Below, piece by piece: positions 33,361 through 61,180 of a stretch of 64,000 nucleotides of DNA (position 1 is its first letter; each line of letters opens with the position of its first letter). Location: the NCBI GenBank assembly GCA_016617855.1, contig JAECUM010093587.1, forward strand, positions 1-64,000. Reading direction: 5' to 3'. Origin of the DNA: Megalonaias nervosa (Eukaryota; Mollusca; Bivalvia; Unionida; Unionidae). Position numbers and translations under genes: made by a program. Below the pieces are notes generated by a model, which was not told the origin of the DNA, searched no databases, and worked only from the letters and a program-made list of their open reading frames with translations.

Positions 33361-33625
33361 TGTGCTGACCTCTCTGGTGGCCTATGTGGTTTGGATGCAG
33401 GAGATCACGGGTTCAAACCCCAGCAGTCATACCAAAGACTTATTAAAATGGTACTAGCAGCTGCCTCGCTTGGTACTCAGCATTAAGAGGTTAGTGCTTG
33501 GATTGGTCAGCCTGGTGTCAGGATAATGTGATTGGGTGGGACATCATGCTACATGTCTGCGGCATGATGCCCCAGTGCTAGACATCACTATAAACTACCA
33601 TACTGCAGACATCGTTGCAATATGA
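33361..33625 (+). repeat. tRNA-derived SINE with conserved core
   Basis: The head has a B-box-like GGTTCAAACCC (33412-33422) after a degenerate A box. It is followed by a core with CTCAGCATTAAGAGGTTAGTG, GGTCAGCCTGGTGTCAG and ATGTGATTGGGTGGG, a pattern I associate with core-SINEs of molluscs and other metazoans. Family naming would need a repeat library. Confidence 0.65.
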
Positions 33626-34380
33626 CGAGAAAGTTGTTAAAGCTAGGTTAAAAATCCAAATCACACACTCAAAATGCTTTGCTGATAAACAAGTACACTG
33701 AGTAAGCAATAACCCATTGATTATAAAGGCATCACTTACAAGACCAAAGACAACAAGTCAATGAGTAATTGATAGATAAATCTATGTTGGCTTAATGTAT
33801 TGAAATTATTACAAAGTGCTAATACCTAATCAATGATCATGCTGCTTGTTAGGTCACATGTAATAGCATCATTATTTAAGTGACCAGTACCAGTTTGACA
33901 TTGATGTACAATATGGATGATATTAACAAATCTTGATTGCAATGGATTCTCAAACACAATTATTGTTTTAGTAATAAGTGTAAATAGTTAATTTTTAAGA
34001 ATGAACCATCCACTTCTGAAATTGAACAATTTTTTACCTTCCATGGAAACTGAGTTATTCCTCTTTAACTGTCAAACAGCTGTGCTTTAGTTTGCAGCTA
34101 GGCTGAAGAGTGTATGAATTTGATTTTGATAATATTTATATTTTGCAAAATTTTGCCTCACCTTTGTTAAATTTTTAAAGCATCATCCTATTTATAACTG
34201 ATTTGCTAGCAAAACTCAGAGAAATTTTCAAAATAGAAATACAATGTGTAAAAGTTTTGAAAAGAAAGTAAGTCCTGTTTAATGTCAAACTATTTGTTAT
34301 CAATCTTAAGGCAGACATGGTACATCTCTGGTATGCAAGACAGAGCCTGCCATAGAATTCTTAATTATTTTAATTTAACC
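33626..34380. other. Intergenic DNA, nothing recognised
   Basis: AT-rich, with no exon or named repeat visible. Confidence 0.4.
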
Positions 34381-34387
34381 ATGCATG

Positions 34388-34388
<1 letters not shown>

Positions 34389-34427
<39 letters not shown>
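34389..34427. repeat. (GT)n microsatellite
   Basis: About 19 uninterrupted GT units following ATGCATGCAT. Confidence 0.95.
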
Positions 34428-34430
<3 letters not shown>

Positions 34431-34554
34431 TGCCAAATTCACAGCAGCTATTAAGGTCTTCTTACATTCATATTATTTCTCCAATAGGTAGAAAGACAAT
34501 AAATTTTTTTACTGATTTGTTTTTCTTCTCACCATAAACTTTAACTAGATACAC

Positions 34555-34857
34555 TTGAATTTATTAAATCTTGTTAATATAGATTAAAGAATATGCTGGG
34601 GTATATAATAGTATAATTGTTTAAATGTATGACTACACAAAAAGTAAGTTTGGAGTTTTAGTACACCTAGTACAGTCTATTAAATCTTGTTAATATAGAT
34701 TAAAGAATATGCTGGGGCATATAATAGTATAATTGTTTAAATGTTACACAAATATAGATTAAAGAATATGCTGGGGTATATAATAGTATAATTGTTTAAA
34801 TGTATGACTACACAAAAAGTAAGTTTGGAGTTTTAGTACACCTAGTACAGTCCTCCC
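34555..34857. repeat. Tandem duplication of ~117 bp with a partial third copy
   Basis: GATTAAAGAATATGCTGGGG and the following TATAATAGTATAATTGTTTA occur three times (about 34582, 34700 and 34757). TACACAAAAAGTAAGTTTGG and the TACACCTAGTACAGTC end occur twice. Copies are almost identical. Confidence 0.9.
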
Positions 34858-36460
34858 TTTTTAACTCTGTTGTTGTTTAGTGAGAGTGCCTTACCAAGAG
34901 GGGTGTTCCAGCAAGATGTTGTCATAATACAGTAGCACTAAAAAAAACCACAACAAAACTAGAATATATAAGGATCCCAAATCGCCTTATAAATGGTTTT
35001 CATTAGCCCAAAATTAAAATTTATAAAATTCAAGTAGCAATGTTAAAACAAAATTAAAATAATAAATCAGAATCACTACCATATTGATATTATACATGGT
35101 TGGCAGTATATTCAGAGTTTGGTATTGAGGGAGCAATAAATATATTACAATGGAACTGGAGAAATGTATATATGACTAGGACAATGGATTTGAGTCTATC
35201 TTTATATTTGGCTTATATTTTTATAAACACAAAGTGAAAATGAAGTATCTAACAACCACAATCACATCTGGTTAGTAAGATCAGTTCTGTCAAGTTTATA
35301 TTGAATACACTAGTTTCATTAGTGTTACTACATAAAATTAGCCATCAGAAGAATGTCTGACCCTCCAGACTGATCATAGCTGTTACAAATGTCAAATTAA
35401 AAAAATTTCACATCCAGTGTGTAATAAACTCTATAGAATTTTTAATTTACATATACCTGTGAACAGGGTGTTCTACCCAGGCAGTATGCAATCTTCCAGA
35501 GCCACCAAGATTGCTTCAAAGGAACATAACCCTTTGATTAGCTTTGTTTATGTAGTGGGCATAGTTGGCTTCTTATACCCCCTGTATGAAAGCCACTAAG
35601 AGTGGGACAGCTGAGTTAAATTAAAATGGATATAATATAGTTGTTTTAAGGGTTCAAACAGAATGGGGGCATGGTGTAAAATTTAAGGAGGAACAGGCAT
35701 AATTTGTGTAGGAAAACTTCACTAAGATTTCAGTGTGCTGAGAATTTTGAAAGAGTACAGACACGTGAGTCTGACTCGGATCATAGTGTCCGAGGAAAGG
35801 GAAGCTGTGTGTTTAAGCAAATTCTAAAGGAAGGCTGCTATGAGATTTGTGGTGACTTATCTCATAAAGGAAAATTGGAATTGGATTTAAAAGCTTCAAA
35901 AGGTAAGGTGATATCTTGGCTGAATTTTGTACTTGATTTGAATTAATTAGATTATGTTATCTTCAGTTACTATAATTATGTTTAACTGAGTTATGACATG
36001 TATTTGCATTTATTAGAATTCTTGTGTTAGGATGTGGATTTGCATTTATTAGAATGTAATAAGCATAGATTGATGGTTATGCAAAGTTAAATCCTTAGTT
36101 AGACATATATTTTCTATTCTTATGACACATGCTGTATGAATGATATTTCATTAACTACTTTGTAGGTTACTGTATAGGAATATATCAGTATTTAGATGGT
36201 GTATGTGTGTTACCATATTCATAGAAGTTGTATTATTCATACATAGTAGCACAAGGCATGTATGAGCTATGTAAAGAGCTATGTAAATGCAGATTTGTGG
36301 TTGTACATAGGACCTTGTAAGGTTGGTCACCCATAAATCCAACGGAAGGTCTGCGAGAGAGTGATGGATTCCTGAAAGATAGGGTAGGGATGCAAGAAAT
36401 TATATTAATTTTTGTATTATTTCCAAAGCTTCCAGGGTGCATGGACAAGGCAGCACAATA
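34858..36460. other. Intergenic DNA, nothing firmly recognised
   Basis: An 80-codon frame at 35704-35946 and a 60-codon frame at 35417-35599 show no motif or splice context and are not called genes. Confidence 0.4.
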
Positions 36461-36622
36461 GTAGAAGGAAGGAGAAAGGAGGAAGAGGTAGAAATGATAA
36501 AAAGAAGGAAGGAAGAAGGAAGGGAGGAAAGTTGGAAGTAGGAAGAAGTAGAAGGAAGGAAGAAGGAAGGAAAGGAGGAAGATATGGAAAGGAAGAAGGA
36601 AGGAAAGGAGGAGAAAGATTGA
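36461..36622 (+). repeat. Polypurine tract (GGAAGGA-type)
   Basis: About 160 bases that are almost all A/G on the + strand, with AAGGAAGGAAGAAGGAAGG-like units. The frames here (Lys/Arg/Gly-rich on +, Leu/Ser/Pro/Phe-rich on -) are composition artefacts. Confidence 0.9.
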
Positions 36623-36937
36623 AGCATATGAGTAGAAGGGACAAAACAAATAGTGACCCTCTCACATGTAGATCGTAAAAATTCAGAATGATGAATTAAG
36701 TTATTAAATGGGAATTGGATTAACTGGGTCAATTAATATGTCTATTGTATTGAGCAGAAATTGAAGTTTTTATTTTGAAGATATTTATTTAATCCTTTAT
36801 ATTTTTTATAAAATTTTTATCTATTGAATCTTGAGTTGTTGTACAAATTTAGGCTGTCAGTTTTGCTGACAGGGTTCTCAAAATTTGTTAATGCACATCG
36901 TCTGCATTTTTACTTATAATACCATAGCTGGATTGTA

Positions 36938-37500
36938 ACACTGTGAGTGACCCTGGCCTTTAATATATCAAATGCAGAATCAATTGGGAGCTGCCATTCC
37001 TCAAATATAAATGCAACTATGAAGTCAATAAAAATTGGTTGTGAGAAACTTGAGGAAAGCAGACATATCAAATGGAACTCAAAATGAGAATTTTAATTCC
37101 TGTGACCTTGATCTTTGAGCTCAGGAATCAAAAGAGAGGTGCCTATGCCACCTATGAAGTTTGATGAAAATTTGATTCTGGAAAATTTATTTACATCGGG
37201 CAGAAACCAAAATACATGCAAAGACCAATCTGCCTTTGAATCAATAGATAGCTACCCTTGCCAGTGTTTAGTCTGCCTATGAAGTTTGATGCCAAGGAAA
37301 CTCTTTATGCAGAAAATAAAATCGCATTTTCAGCTCCAGTGGCCTTGACCATGGACCTAGAAGCACACAAATCAATAAACGTCTGAATTGACATGCCACA
37401 TATGAGGTTTGAAGAAAAAAACTACAGCAGACTAAAGTTGTGTTGCAGACAACACCAGGAAACTGCTATATTGCTATTTCCACCTGAACCTACAGTCTGG
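36938..37500. repeat. Degenerate tandem repeat (CTATGAAGTTTGATG family)
   Basis: Recurring CCTATGAAGTTTGATG, TGACCTTGA and AAATCAATA blocks spaced about 120-170 bp suggest an old tandem or dispersed repeat. No coding frame is supported. Confidence 0.5.
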
Positions 37501-37540
37501 GGATACAAAGGAACAAAAATTACTTAATAAATTCACAATT

Positions 37541-37546
37541 TTTATT
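37541..37546 (-). terminator. Possible poly(A) signal of tektin
   Basis: AATAAA on the - strand about 1 kb after the stop codon. I noticed no closer canonical hexamer, so the 3' UTR would be about 1 kb. Position only. Confidence 0.3.
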
Positions 37547-38039
37547 TTACACAAGTTCTCACTTAAATATATAATAGCAACGATTTATGCAAACAATATA
37601 TACATCATATTCTTTACTACAATAAGCACAAATCTTGTATCCTTATAATTCTCCTTAAATCGAACAATGCATGCATCTTAAAGCCCATTGCAAATATAAC
37701 AATAATGCATACGCAGGGTAAAAAGAATGCAAAGCTATCTGAAATCAGATAAAACACATGAATTACATGGCTTATAACAAATCTGAAGAAAAATACAGGT
37801 AGTTTCATTTCAACTGGCTTGATTTTTGTGCCACAAGAAACCTGTTTTGTTCCATTTAGAAGCTGTATTGGGATGACTCTTGCAAATCTAATATCACAGT
37901 TCATACAAAAAAAAACATCAACACAAAAGGGGTGCAGGTAAAACGTACAGCCAAGTGATACAGAACAAAACTGACTTGGGTAGGAAGCAGCAAAATCAAA
38001 TGGAATGATGGAAATTCTTGAATGAAATTACTTTGGGTT

Positions 38040-38057
38040 TTTTTTTTTTTTTTTTTA
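38040..38057. repeat. Poly-T/poly-A tract
   Basis: An almost uninterrupted run of about 18 T in the region 3' of tektin. Confidence 0.8.
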
Positions 38058-38559
38058 AAATATTCACATGAAAAGTGGCGCAACAGTTATATTTGGGTGA
38101 CTCTTCACACAATTCAAAGTTAAATGTCACAAGGTTTATCATATCCTGTTATTTACTTAGTTCATGTTACAATTTACTTCCATGATTTAATTATGTCAAG
38201 TTTTCCTTTCCTGACCATTCCATGTTACCAAGATAATATGCAGTGTATTTAAATATATACTTTGGTACATTTTTCATTCAAGCCAGACAAAAATATTAAC
38301 ATGTTACTGAAAAGATTAAGGAATTTTCAACAAACCTGAAAAAATTGTGTACATACACATCACCTTGCTACTCCATATCAAAATTTAAAGATTACCATAT
38401 CAATGAATATCAAAATTATTTAAATCTGAAAACCCGACCATGTTACTGAATATAATGTTCCCATGATACCATTATCACCCATGGGCCACAAGGCAATATG
38501 AAATAATACCAGTGAGAATAAGCACAATTACTAATGATTTGCTAGCAAGTCACTGTAGT

Positions 38560-53931
<15,372 letters not shown>

Positions 53932-54070
53932 CCTCTATCTCAGTTCTAACCCTAAAATGGCAATATAACGTAACCCTGTATTATTTACACGAGTTGCCAG
54001 TCGACTTTTTCATGCGTCCACCGATTGCAACTCTTTGTACTGCAGTCTGGCAACAGCCTATTTGTTGCAT

Positions 54071-54084
54071 GTCGCTATGGTTGC
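54071..54084. promoter_or_regulatory. X-box-like RFX site upstream of tektin
   Basis: GTCGCTATGGTTGC resembles the RFX X-box (an imperfect palindrome of the GTTGCCATGGCAAC type) and lies about 140 bp before the tektin ATG. Two further half-sites, GTTGCCAG (53992) and CTGGCAAC (54048), lie between it and the start as an inverted pair. RFX factors drive ciliary genes, so the match fits the gene's role. It is a resemblance, not a proof. Confidence 0.45.
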
Positions 54085-55726
54085 ATTATCTTCCTGTCCA
54101 CAGCTGTCACGTGGTTTATACTGCCCTCTGGCAGGGAGACTACTGCCGCAGTATTAGTAATTTAAGAGAGAGAGGGAGAGAGTCGGCATGATTTAAAATA
54201 ATAATTCATCATAGGCTCTGATGAGCATTTTTGTTTTCCGATATGACATTAAATTTAAAAATAAAACAATAAAGACGTTAAACCAACATGATTTAATATA
54301 AATTATGTTTGTGTTCAGTGAACGTTGACTGGAACCCATTTTCTCGAACGATGACCACAAATATCTTAGAAGGGTATTATTAAAGAGAAAAGAGAAAAAT
54401 ACGCCTCAAATATGATCCGGAGGATCAAAGGCCAATATAACACGTGTTATATATGTCTCTTGACCTCGAAGTAGCGAATATTCTTTCAGATCGCAAATAT
54501 ATCTGATCATCTCTCTGTGCTAACTTCCCTTCGTACAGTTTACGTGAGTGAGAAATTTAATACAGTGTATGAAGAGAAATAACATAACTTTGAATAAATT
54601 AAATTTTCTTGTTACTGCAGACGTGAAAGTGTCTGGTCCAAATTATGCATAATTTCTGAATTCTGAAGATGGGTTACATCAAAGTCTCTACAGTCTGATT
54701 GCATTCCATTGCTTAAATCATCACTGTGGGGGACAGTTAAAACTAAATTGACAGCATGATTAAAATGGTTATCTCTATCAACATACTCCTTTAACATATT
54801 TATATGGCAAAATTGTTTTTGTTTTCGCCTTCCTGGAGTATTGATTATATAATTTAAATCAATTACTTTCTTTTCAACTGTGTAAGGACCATATTACTTA
54901 GCCTGGAGAGGATTTTGTGGTATGGAAATGAGAGCCAGAACTATATCACCAGGCTCAAAACTCCTTTCCTTTGCATTTTTGTCATACCTTGATTTCCTTT
55001 TTGAATAAGTAGAGTGTAGATTAGTTCTTACAACGTCACAGGCCTTTGACAACTTATATTTAAAATTAGAAACAGTGTTGAGAAGATCAATTTCTGTATC
55101 TTCATTTGAAAGAAGTTTCTCTTTTAACAACTTCAGTGGTCCACGGACCGTATATCCAAAAACTAGTTAAAAGGGACTAAATCCTACAGCTTCCTGAACT
55201 GATTCTCTATCATGGTGAATTAACACCTTCGTCCCAAACTTTCTGAGTATCAAAACAATATGACCGCATCCATTTTCTTTTTCAAAGTTTGATGAAATCT
55301 TTCTAAAGCCCTTTGACTTTCGGGGTGATAGGCAGAAAACTTGAATTGCTGGATGCCTAATTCGTGTATAACTTGTTTGAAAATTCAAGACAGAATTTGA
55401 CTTTTGATTAGATTGAACTGATCTGGGTAGGCTAAATTGTATATAAATAAATAATCAAAGCTTTTACTATTGTTTTAGTTTAGATATTTCTCAAAGGAAT
55501 TGCCTCTGGGAATCTTGTAGATGCACCCATTATAGTTGCCTGACTTGGTCTTAGTTAAGGGACCGACACTGTCTACCATTATCCTGCTACATGGTTCGTC
55601 AAATGTAGGGTAAAGTTGCAGATGATCCTAATACATCTTCTGTTTGGGTTTTCCTACCATTTGACAAATGTTAGAAGATGTACTATTTACAAACTTCGCT
55701 TTTAATTTTCGGCCAGTGGAAATGAT

Positions 55727-56593
55727 TCAAGATCTTTTGATAGGTCTTTTCATCCCTAAATGACCAGCCAAAGGGGTTTCATGGGCTAAACTAATACTTT
55801 CCTGTCTACGACATGGAACTACAATCTGAGAGCTCACTGACCACTCGTCACCAGCAGGTACCTCAGGTGGTCTCCATTGACTCATAAAGACCCAGTTTTT
55901 AACAAAATAACAAACAGATGCTAATGTGGCTTCAGCTTCGGTAATAACTGTCTGAAACAAACTGGAGATCCCAAGATCGTTTTCCTGTTCGGCAAGTGAT
56001 TGTCGTTTGTCACCCTGATCAGCATAAAGAGAATTATGAGTATGATAAAGATGATCATAGTGATCAATACATTTTGATTGATTCATACCGGGAGCAAAAG
56101 TGACATCATCAAAAGCCTGACCATTACATTTGTCAGCTAAATGAATAATTTTCTGATCGACATCATTCGCAAAAACTTTCTTTGCCATAACTCTTGTAAC
56201 TGCACAAGCTGGGTTTAAATCAGGGATTTTTTCAATAGGATCGACTTTATGATTCCAACAATGCTTGTTAGCTACAAGTGGATTAACCACAGCCTTATCT
56301 ACAGTCAGGTCATTGCCTAGTAATAAATGAATACCTTTGATAAGTAAGATGACATCGTAGAGACTGTCACGGGTCCTGAGACTGTCTGGTGACAAATTTA
56401 CACAATGGAGAGCAACATTAACAAAGCTGCACTTTCCTCCCTGAATAATAAGACTTTGATTAGAAGAAGTCTTCTTATATAAAGGCAAAGTACTTAATAA
56501 TAAAAGTGACTGAGAAGTTCCTTTGTCCCTTAAAATTGTAATATAGATAGGATTGACAGAATCACCCATGAGTAATATAGAACCTTTCGACAT
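55727..56593 (-). pseudogene. Gypsy pol fragment: protease to integrase zinc-binding domain
   Basis: 288 codons in one frame. The N-terminal half is the pepsin-like protease domain (LLLGNDLTVDKAVVNP marks its C-terminal part; the catalytic DTG is not visible, and ILLMGDSVNPI lies where it would be). The C-terminal part ends in the HHCC-type region VPCRRQESISLAHETPLAGH. Direct protease-to-integrase linkage in one frame is the notable point. Confidence 0.7.
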
Positions 56594-57599
56594 GAATGGT
56601 TCTTAATTCTCCATAATTAAATCAGACGGGGGTTTGTTTTTTGCAACAAATATATTGATTTAAATACATGACCATGACCTTGACCTCGTGGACATAACAG
56701 CATTTGGAATAGGTCTGTCTTGATTCTGTTGCTTATTTTTCAACTTGTAGCAATCAGAAATAACGTGTCCTTCCTATTTTTGCAATAGATGCACGTAAGA
56801 AGAGATAAAGATTTCTGATCAATCTTATCAGAAACGGAATTCCTAAAAGTTGTTCTAGTTTGAGATTTGGAAATTTTCGTATTAGACTGAAATAGTTTTT
56901 CCCATTAGACTAATGAGTGGAAGACCTACTGACAAAAGAAACTTTATGAGCTAAAGAAAACCCGTCAGCTGTACGAGCAAGATTTTCTGAAGTTTCGACC
57001 TTGTTCTCATCTAGGTAAGTCTTAACGTCACTATGGATGCAATTCTTGAACTCTTCAACCAATATGAGTTGTCTGAGATTTTCTTAATCTTAACCAACTT
57101 TCTTGGCTAAGAACCATATATCGAATAATTGCACTTTTTCTCTTGCAATTTCGACACGGGCTTGTCTAGTTTTATTATAGTTCCTAAACTTTTGCCGATA
57201 AATCACAGGTACCAACTCGTAACCCTGCAAGATACATTCTTTAACCAGACCATAATCAGCACTTTTTTTGTACTGACAGAGAAGTGTAGATATCACTAGC
57301 TTTGCCAAAACGTGCACTTTGTAATAATAGAATCCAATGCTGTCTTGGTCATTTCAAATTTTCAGCAATTTTCTCAAAATAAGGAAAATTATAATTACTT
57401 CTCTTTCTTTAAAAGGGGGTACTAACTTTATATTTTTGTACGTCATGCCTGAATGTGTGTGTAAATTGGGGGCGTACATTTCACTTACCATCTCTTATTT
57501 CTTTAATGTAAACTGAAATTCTCTTTCTTCCTATTCTCTTTCTCTCTGCATCTGCATTTCTCTTTCTTCCTTTTCTCATTGCATCTTTATTTTCACAAG

Positions 57600-57605
<6 letters not shown>

Positions 57606-57650
<45 letters not shown>
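57606..57650. repeat. (CT)n microsatellite in the gag region
   Basis: About 22 CT units. In the - strand gag frame it expands a natural Arg/Glu (RERE) coiled stretch. Confidence 0.95.
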
Positions 57651-57653
<3 letters not shown>

Positions 57654-57990
57654 TAACTATTGTGCAATTGTCGTTCCACCTCCTCTTTCTCCAATGACAT
57701 TTGTTTTTCTTCTTTCTATAACTGCATTTGTCTCTTCTTTTTGAAGCTCAGTCTTTGTTAACTCTATTTCATTGTTGTATTTTAATTTCAGTACCATACA
57801 TTTTATGTTAGAGCCAAATGGAGACACACTAATCAAATCCAAAACAGTTTCCAAAACATTCTTTACCACCAAATATTCGACCAAACTATTATTATTTCTT
57901 GCTTTATTAAAGAAGCCTTCGCCTCAGTAAGATAATATTTTCTGTCAAGCTGGAGCAATTCCAGCCTTCCTTAAATAGTCAACCCTAAAT

Positions 57991-59230
57991 GACACCGTAA
58001 AAGCTTGTTGGCTTCACTATAGATTTCTAAAATTTGAAATAATACCTGGGAATTAGAAAATTCCAAAAGAAGGTGATTTTAAATTTCAAAAACAAAGTGT
58101 TTTGAAATATTTTAGAGAAATTCATATCCCGGATGAGCTCCTAATTTTATGTTACGACTCTATGGTCTTAAACAAGTAAAAGAATAGAGCGAAAACCAAC
58201 AAGTTTTAGAAAGTTCAAAAAATAATTTATTGACTAGAATACAAAGCATAAGTCCTAATGATTAAAGTTCTGAATAAATTATAATGGTATTCCAAAATAA
58301 ATAATGCAGTGCTGGAAGTGCTGATGTGCTTATGGTGGCCTGTGTCATAGTGATACGCCAACAGGCTTTTGTTGAATTGCAATAATACAATCCAAGAATA
58401 TATCCTTATTTTAATTTTCACTATAAACCCAAGTCTCTAGGTCCAAGAATGTTATGTTTTGAGCACTTTGTATTTCCAGAGAAGTATATCTTGAATAAAA
58501 TAACTTGCATAAATAAATTCCAGCCCAAATGACACAACAATAATAAAACTGATTCTACTCAGATCTTATAGCATGAATGAATTATTTCTTGAAAAATCAG
58601 GTTATATAGTAATCTACTTGACCTCAGGCCACAAGTAACATTTTCTAAAAAAACAAAAAAGAAAAACAAAAACAAAAACAAAAAAAAAAACAATTCTCTA
58701 ATGGAAAATTTCAGTCTGGAAGGTTCCAAATGTTTACAAGATAAAATTTGAGTTGTAATTAGAAGGTCTGGTAGTAAATTTATAATATGAAATGTGGTAA
58801 ACAACAGGTAGACCCGGCAATTCATGGAAAATTTACAACTACCAGATTGAGATTTGTTTACGAAACCAAAATCAATGATTCATGTCAGGTAGAAAATGAA
58901 CTTGATTTTGGATAAGGTCAAGTCCAAAATACAATTATCCATAGCATATAATGAATTAAAAAAACCTAACAAACAATACATATATTAAATATACGTAACA
59001 ATCGATTCACTGAAATATTTTCAAACTGAACTTGACCATGGCCTGTAATATTTTGGATGTAAATACTATTTCGGACGATGTTGATAGATTTAATGGGTAC
59101 ATTTACTGCAGTATGGCAGTCAAGGGTCATCATGCTGCCAATTCATTGTTCAGGCCAAACCATATTGGCCAGATTGTCTTAAAGGAGCATATAGGTTTTT
59201 AACACAATTTAAGTATATTTAGATAAACGA
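57991..59230. other. Intergenic DNA, nothing firmly recognised
   Basis: Could contain the gypsy 5' LTR, but no matching LTR pair was found by eye. An A-rich simple stretch lies at 58647-58690. Confidence 0.4.
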
Positions 59231-59239
59231 GGAAAGATC

Positions 59240-60480
59240 AAGGGGTAGTGAATGTAATCCTTATAGAAACTATAAAGCTAAGAAGAGAAAGTTTAGAAAT
59301 CTTAAATCAAAATTGGTGGTGGAAAAATTTATGAGAAAAATATATGACGAATTAGAAAAAGCACATAAATGTGAAAATATGCATTTTCTTGAACGTCATC
59401 TATATTAAGAAATATAAAATAATCATTTATGTCAAGATATATCCTTCGATAGAATATATGTGTGCGTGATTACGCGTCCATTACAATGACCAGATATTAT
59501 GAGGACATGCACACACCAAAATATCGCCATAATTTTGACGAAAACTCTATAGAGCTGGAATTAAGAGAAGGACAGTATCAATATAAGTGAAGTATAAAAA
59601 TTCTAACTGGGTCTAAAGAAATCCAAAGCACCCGGATATGATCGAATTTTCAATGAACATTTTTCTACGGTAATAGTGGTGGCGCAAGGACACGATGTTC
59701 CACGTAGGTTACGTTGAGTTCACTGCTTTTCTTGATTTAAAACGAAGGCATTCGATGCCGTGCGGAACAAAGAGTTACTTTTTAAATTATTAACAATCGG
59801 AATTACTTGTAAATCGCCTTTGTTAGTTTTGAATATGCATAATAGCAAGGCCCTTGTCAATGGTGTCCGATTGGCCTAAGAATCATACAAGGAGTCGTTT
59901 TTTCAACCTTGAGTTATAAAATATTATATTTATAAATGACTTACTAATCCAATTAGATAGTTTTGGATCTGGGACAAAAGTTGTATCCTTAGTTATAGGA
60001 AATACATCCTTAGCTAATGATATTTGACTTCTAGCTACTTATAAAAAGAAATCAAATCTGCCAAATGTGATTGATATTTGATACTCCGACAGTAATAAGT
60101 GGCATTTTGATCTTAGCGTCACAAAGTCATATATTGTTATTTTCGGTCCGAAATACAAGAATTATGTCGATATGAAATGGTACACGTCACGTTTGCCGGT
60201 TGTTGATTTCATAACACAGATAGAACGCCGGATTAACTCAAAGCTTATGTTAAATAACACCATGGTCAAAACATATGGGAATGGGAAATTCTTTTCAAGG
60301 TCAGTTTGATATTAGCATTAAACCGAACGGTTTAAACTGTTTATTTGCTGCAAATATGATTAAAAAGATAATATTTCCTTCAATATTTAATGGTAGTAAA
60401 TATCGTGTAATATTTCACAGAGTTATCTCACTTCACTAGATAAAACTGAGGTATTTTGCCAAAAATTTGCAAGGATTCCA
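59240..60480 (+). pseudogene. LINE (non-LTR retrotransposon) reverse-transcriptase fragment
   Basis: Broken + strand frames in the right order: a linker (NPYRNYKAKKRKFRNLKSKL), RT motif 0 (LKKSKAPGYDRIFNEHF at ~59.6 kb), motif A (DLK then AFDAV across a shift at ~59.74 kb), a KALVNG-type segment, FINDLLIQLDSFGSG-like sequence with a damaged motif C (SLANDI in place of YADDI, ~60.0 kb) and a post-RT segment (KSYIVIFGPKYKNY). At least five stops or shifts are present. It is inactive. Confidence 0.8.
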
Positions 60481-60548
60481 ATACATAAAGATCAGCTATT
60501 GCACGTATAATGCTAGGCTGGACATCAGATCAGTCTTTATTTGATAGG

Positions 60549-60549
60549 A

Positions 60550-60608
<59 letters not shown>
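60549..60608. repeat. (TA)n microsatellite at the LINE 3' side
   Basis: About 30 TA units about 70 bp beyond the last recognisable LINE sequence; it may be the LINE's own 3' tail repeat. Confidence 0.9.
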
Positions 60609-60611
<3 letters not shown>

Positions 60612-60619
60612 TAAGATTA

Positions 60620-61180
60620 TGTTTGATGGGTAATGATGTACATATTAGCGTATGTTTCAAATTCTATTTCACTTCATTTTGAGTGAATGTCAAGCTACGG
60701 GTTAATTTAAAATATATTTGATACTTTCAGTTTTGATTTACATAGTATCAAATTAATTATTTGCGGCATTCTGACATTCCAGATAAACAAAATTGGGGGA
60801 GAAAATGATGGACAACTGCGGGTTTTGAAAATAGACTTTTGGAGAATTCGAATGTCTTGTAGCCATTTTCCCCTGCATCTTATGCGCGCTATTTTCTTAA
60901 ACATCCCCGTATCCAGAATGCGATGGTCCGGTTACGAATAGGCTCGTCCGGTAACGTGTTTGGTCACGTTGTGCCTAGTATATATATACAGACTCAAACT
61001 GAGCGTAAAAATATGATGTGCATCGTCCTCAGAGCAAGCTGCTTACTCTGCACCATTGCCACTAAGTAAGAGCTTCTATTTGGCGATGTACTATCCAATT
61101 TTGGGTATTATACCTACGCCGTCTATCTTGGCGGACATATATGTATGTAAAAGAAGCAAAATAGTTGCAAACACAAGGAT
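60620..61180. other. Intergenic DNA, nothing recognised
   Basis: No exon or named repeat recognised. Confidence 0.4.

Larger units (their letters stand above)
54612..57990 (-). mobile_element. Ty3/gypsy retroelement fragment, gag-protease-integrase order
   Basis: Reading down the - strand: a Glu/Lys-rich gag start (57657-57884), a CA-like gag part (57090-57317, LQGYELVPVIYRQKFRNY), a damaged zinc knuckle (~56.77 kb), an aspartic-protease region (LLLGNDLTVD), an integrase zinc-binding region (SLAHETPLAGHLGMKR, 55.78 kb), integrase core remnants (55.17-55.39 kb), a C-terminal domain (RSFEPGDIVLALI) and an INMLKEYVDRD-type tail at 54.8 kb. No reverse transcriptase lies between protease and integrase, and none follows before tektin. 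This fits a Gmr1-like element truncated at its 3' end. Many frame breaks are present. Confidence 0.75.

Noticed and set aside
36233..36732. Leu/Ser/Pro/Phe-rich and Lys/Arg/Gly-rich frames on both strands
   Set aside because: They come from the polypurine tract.
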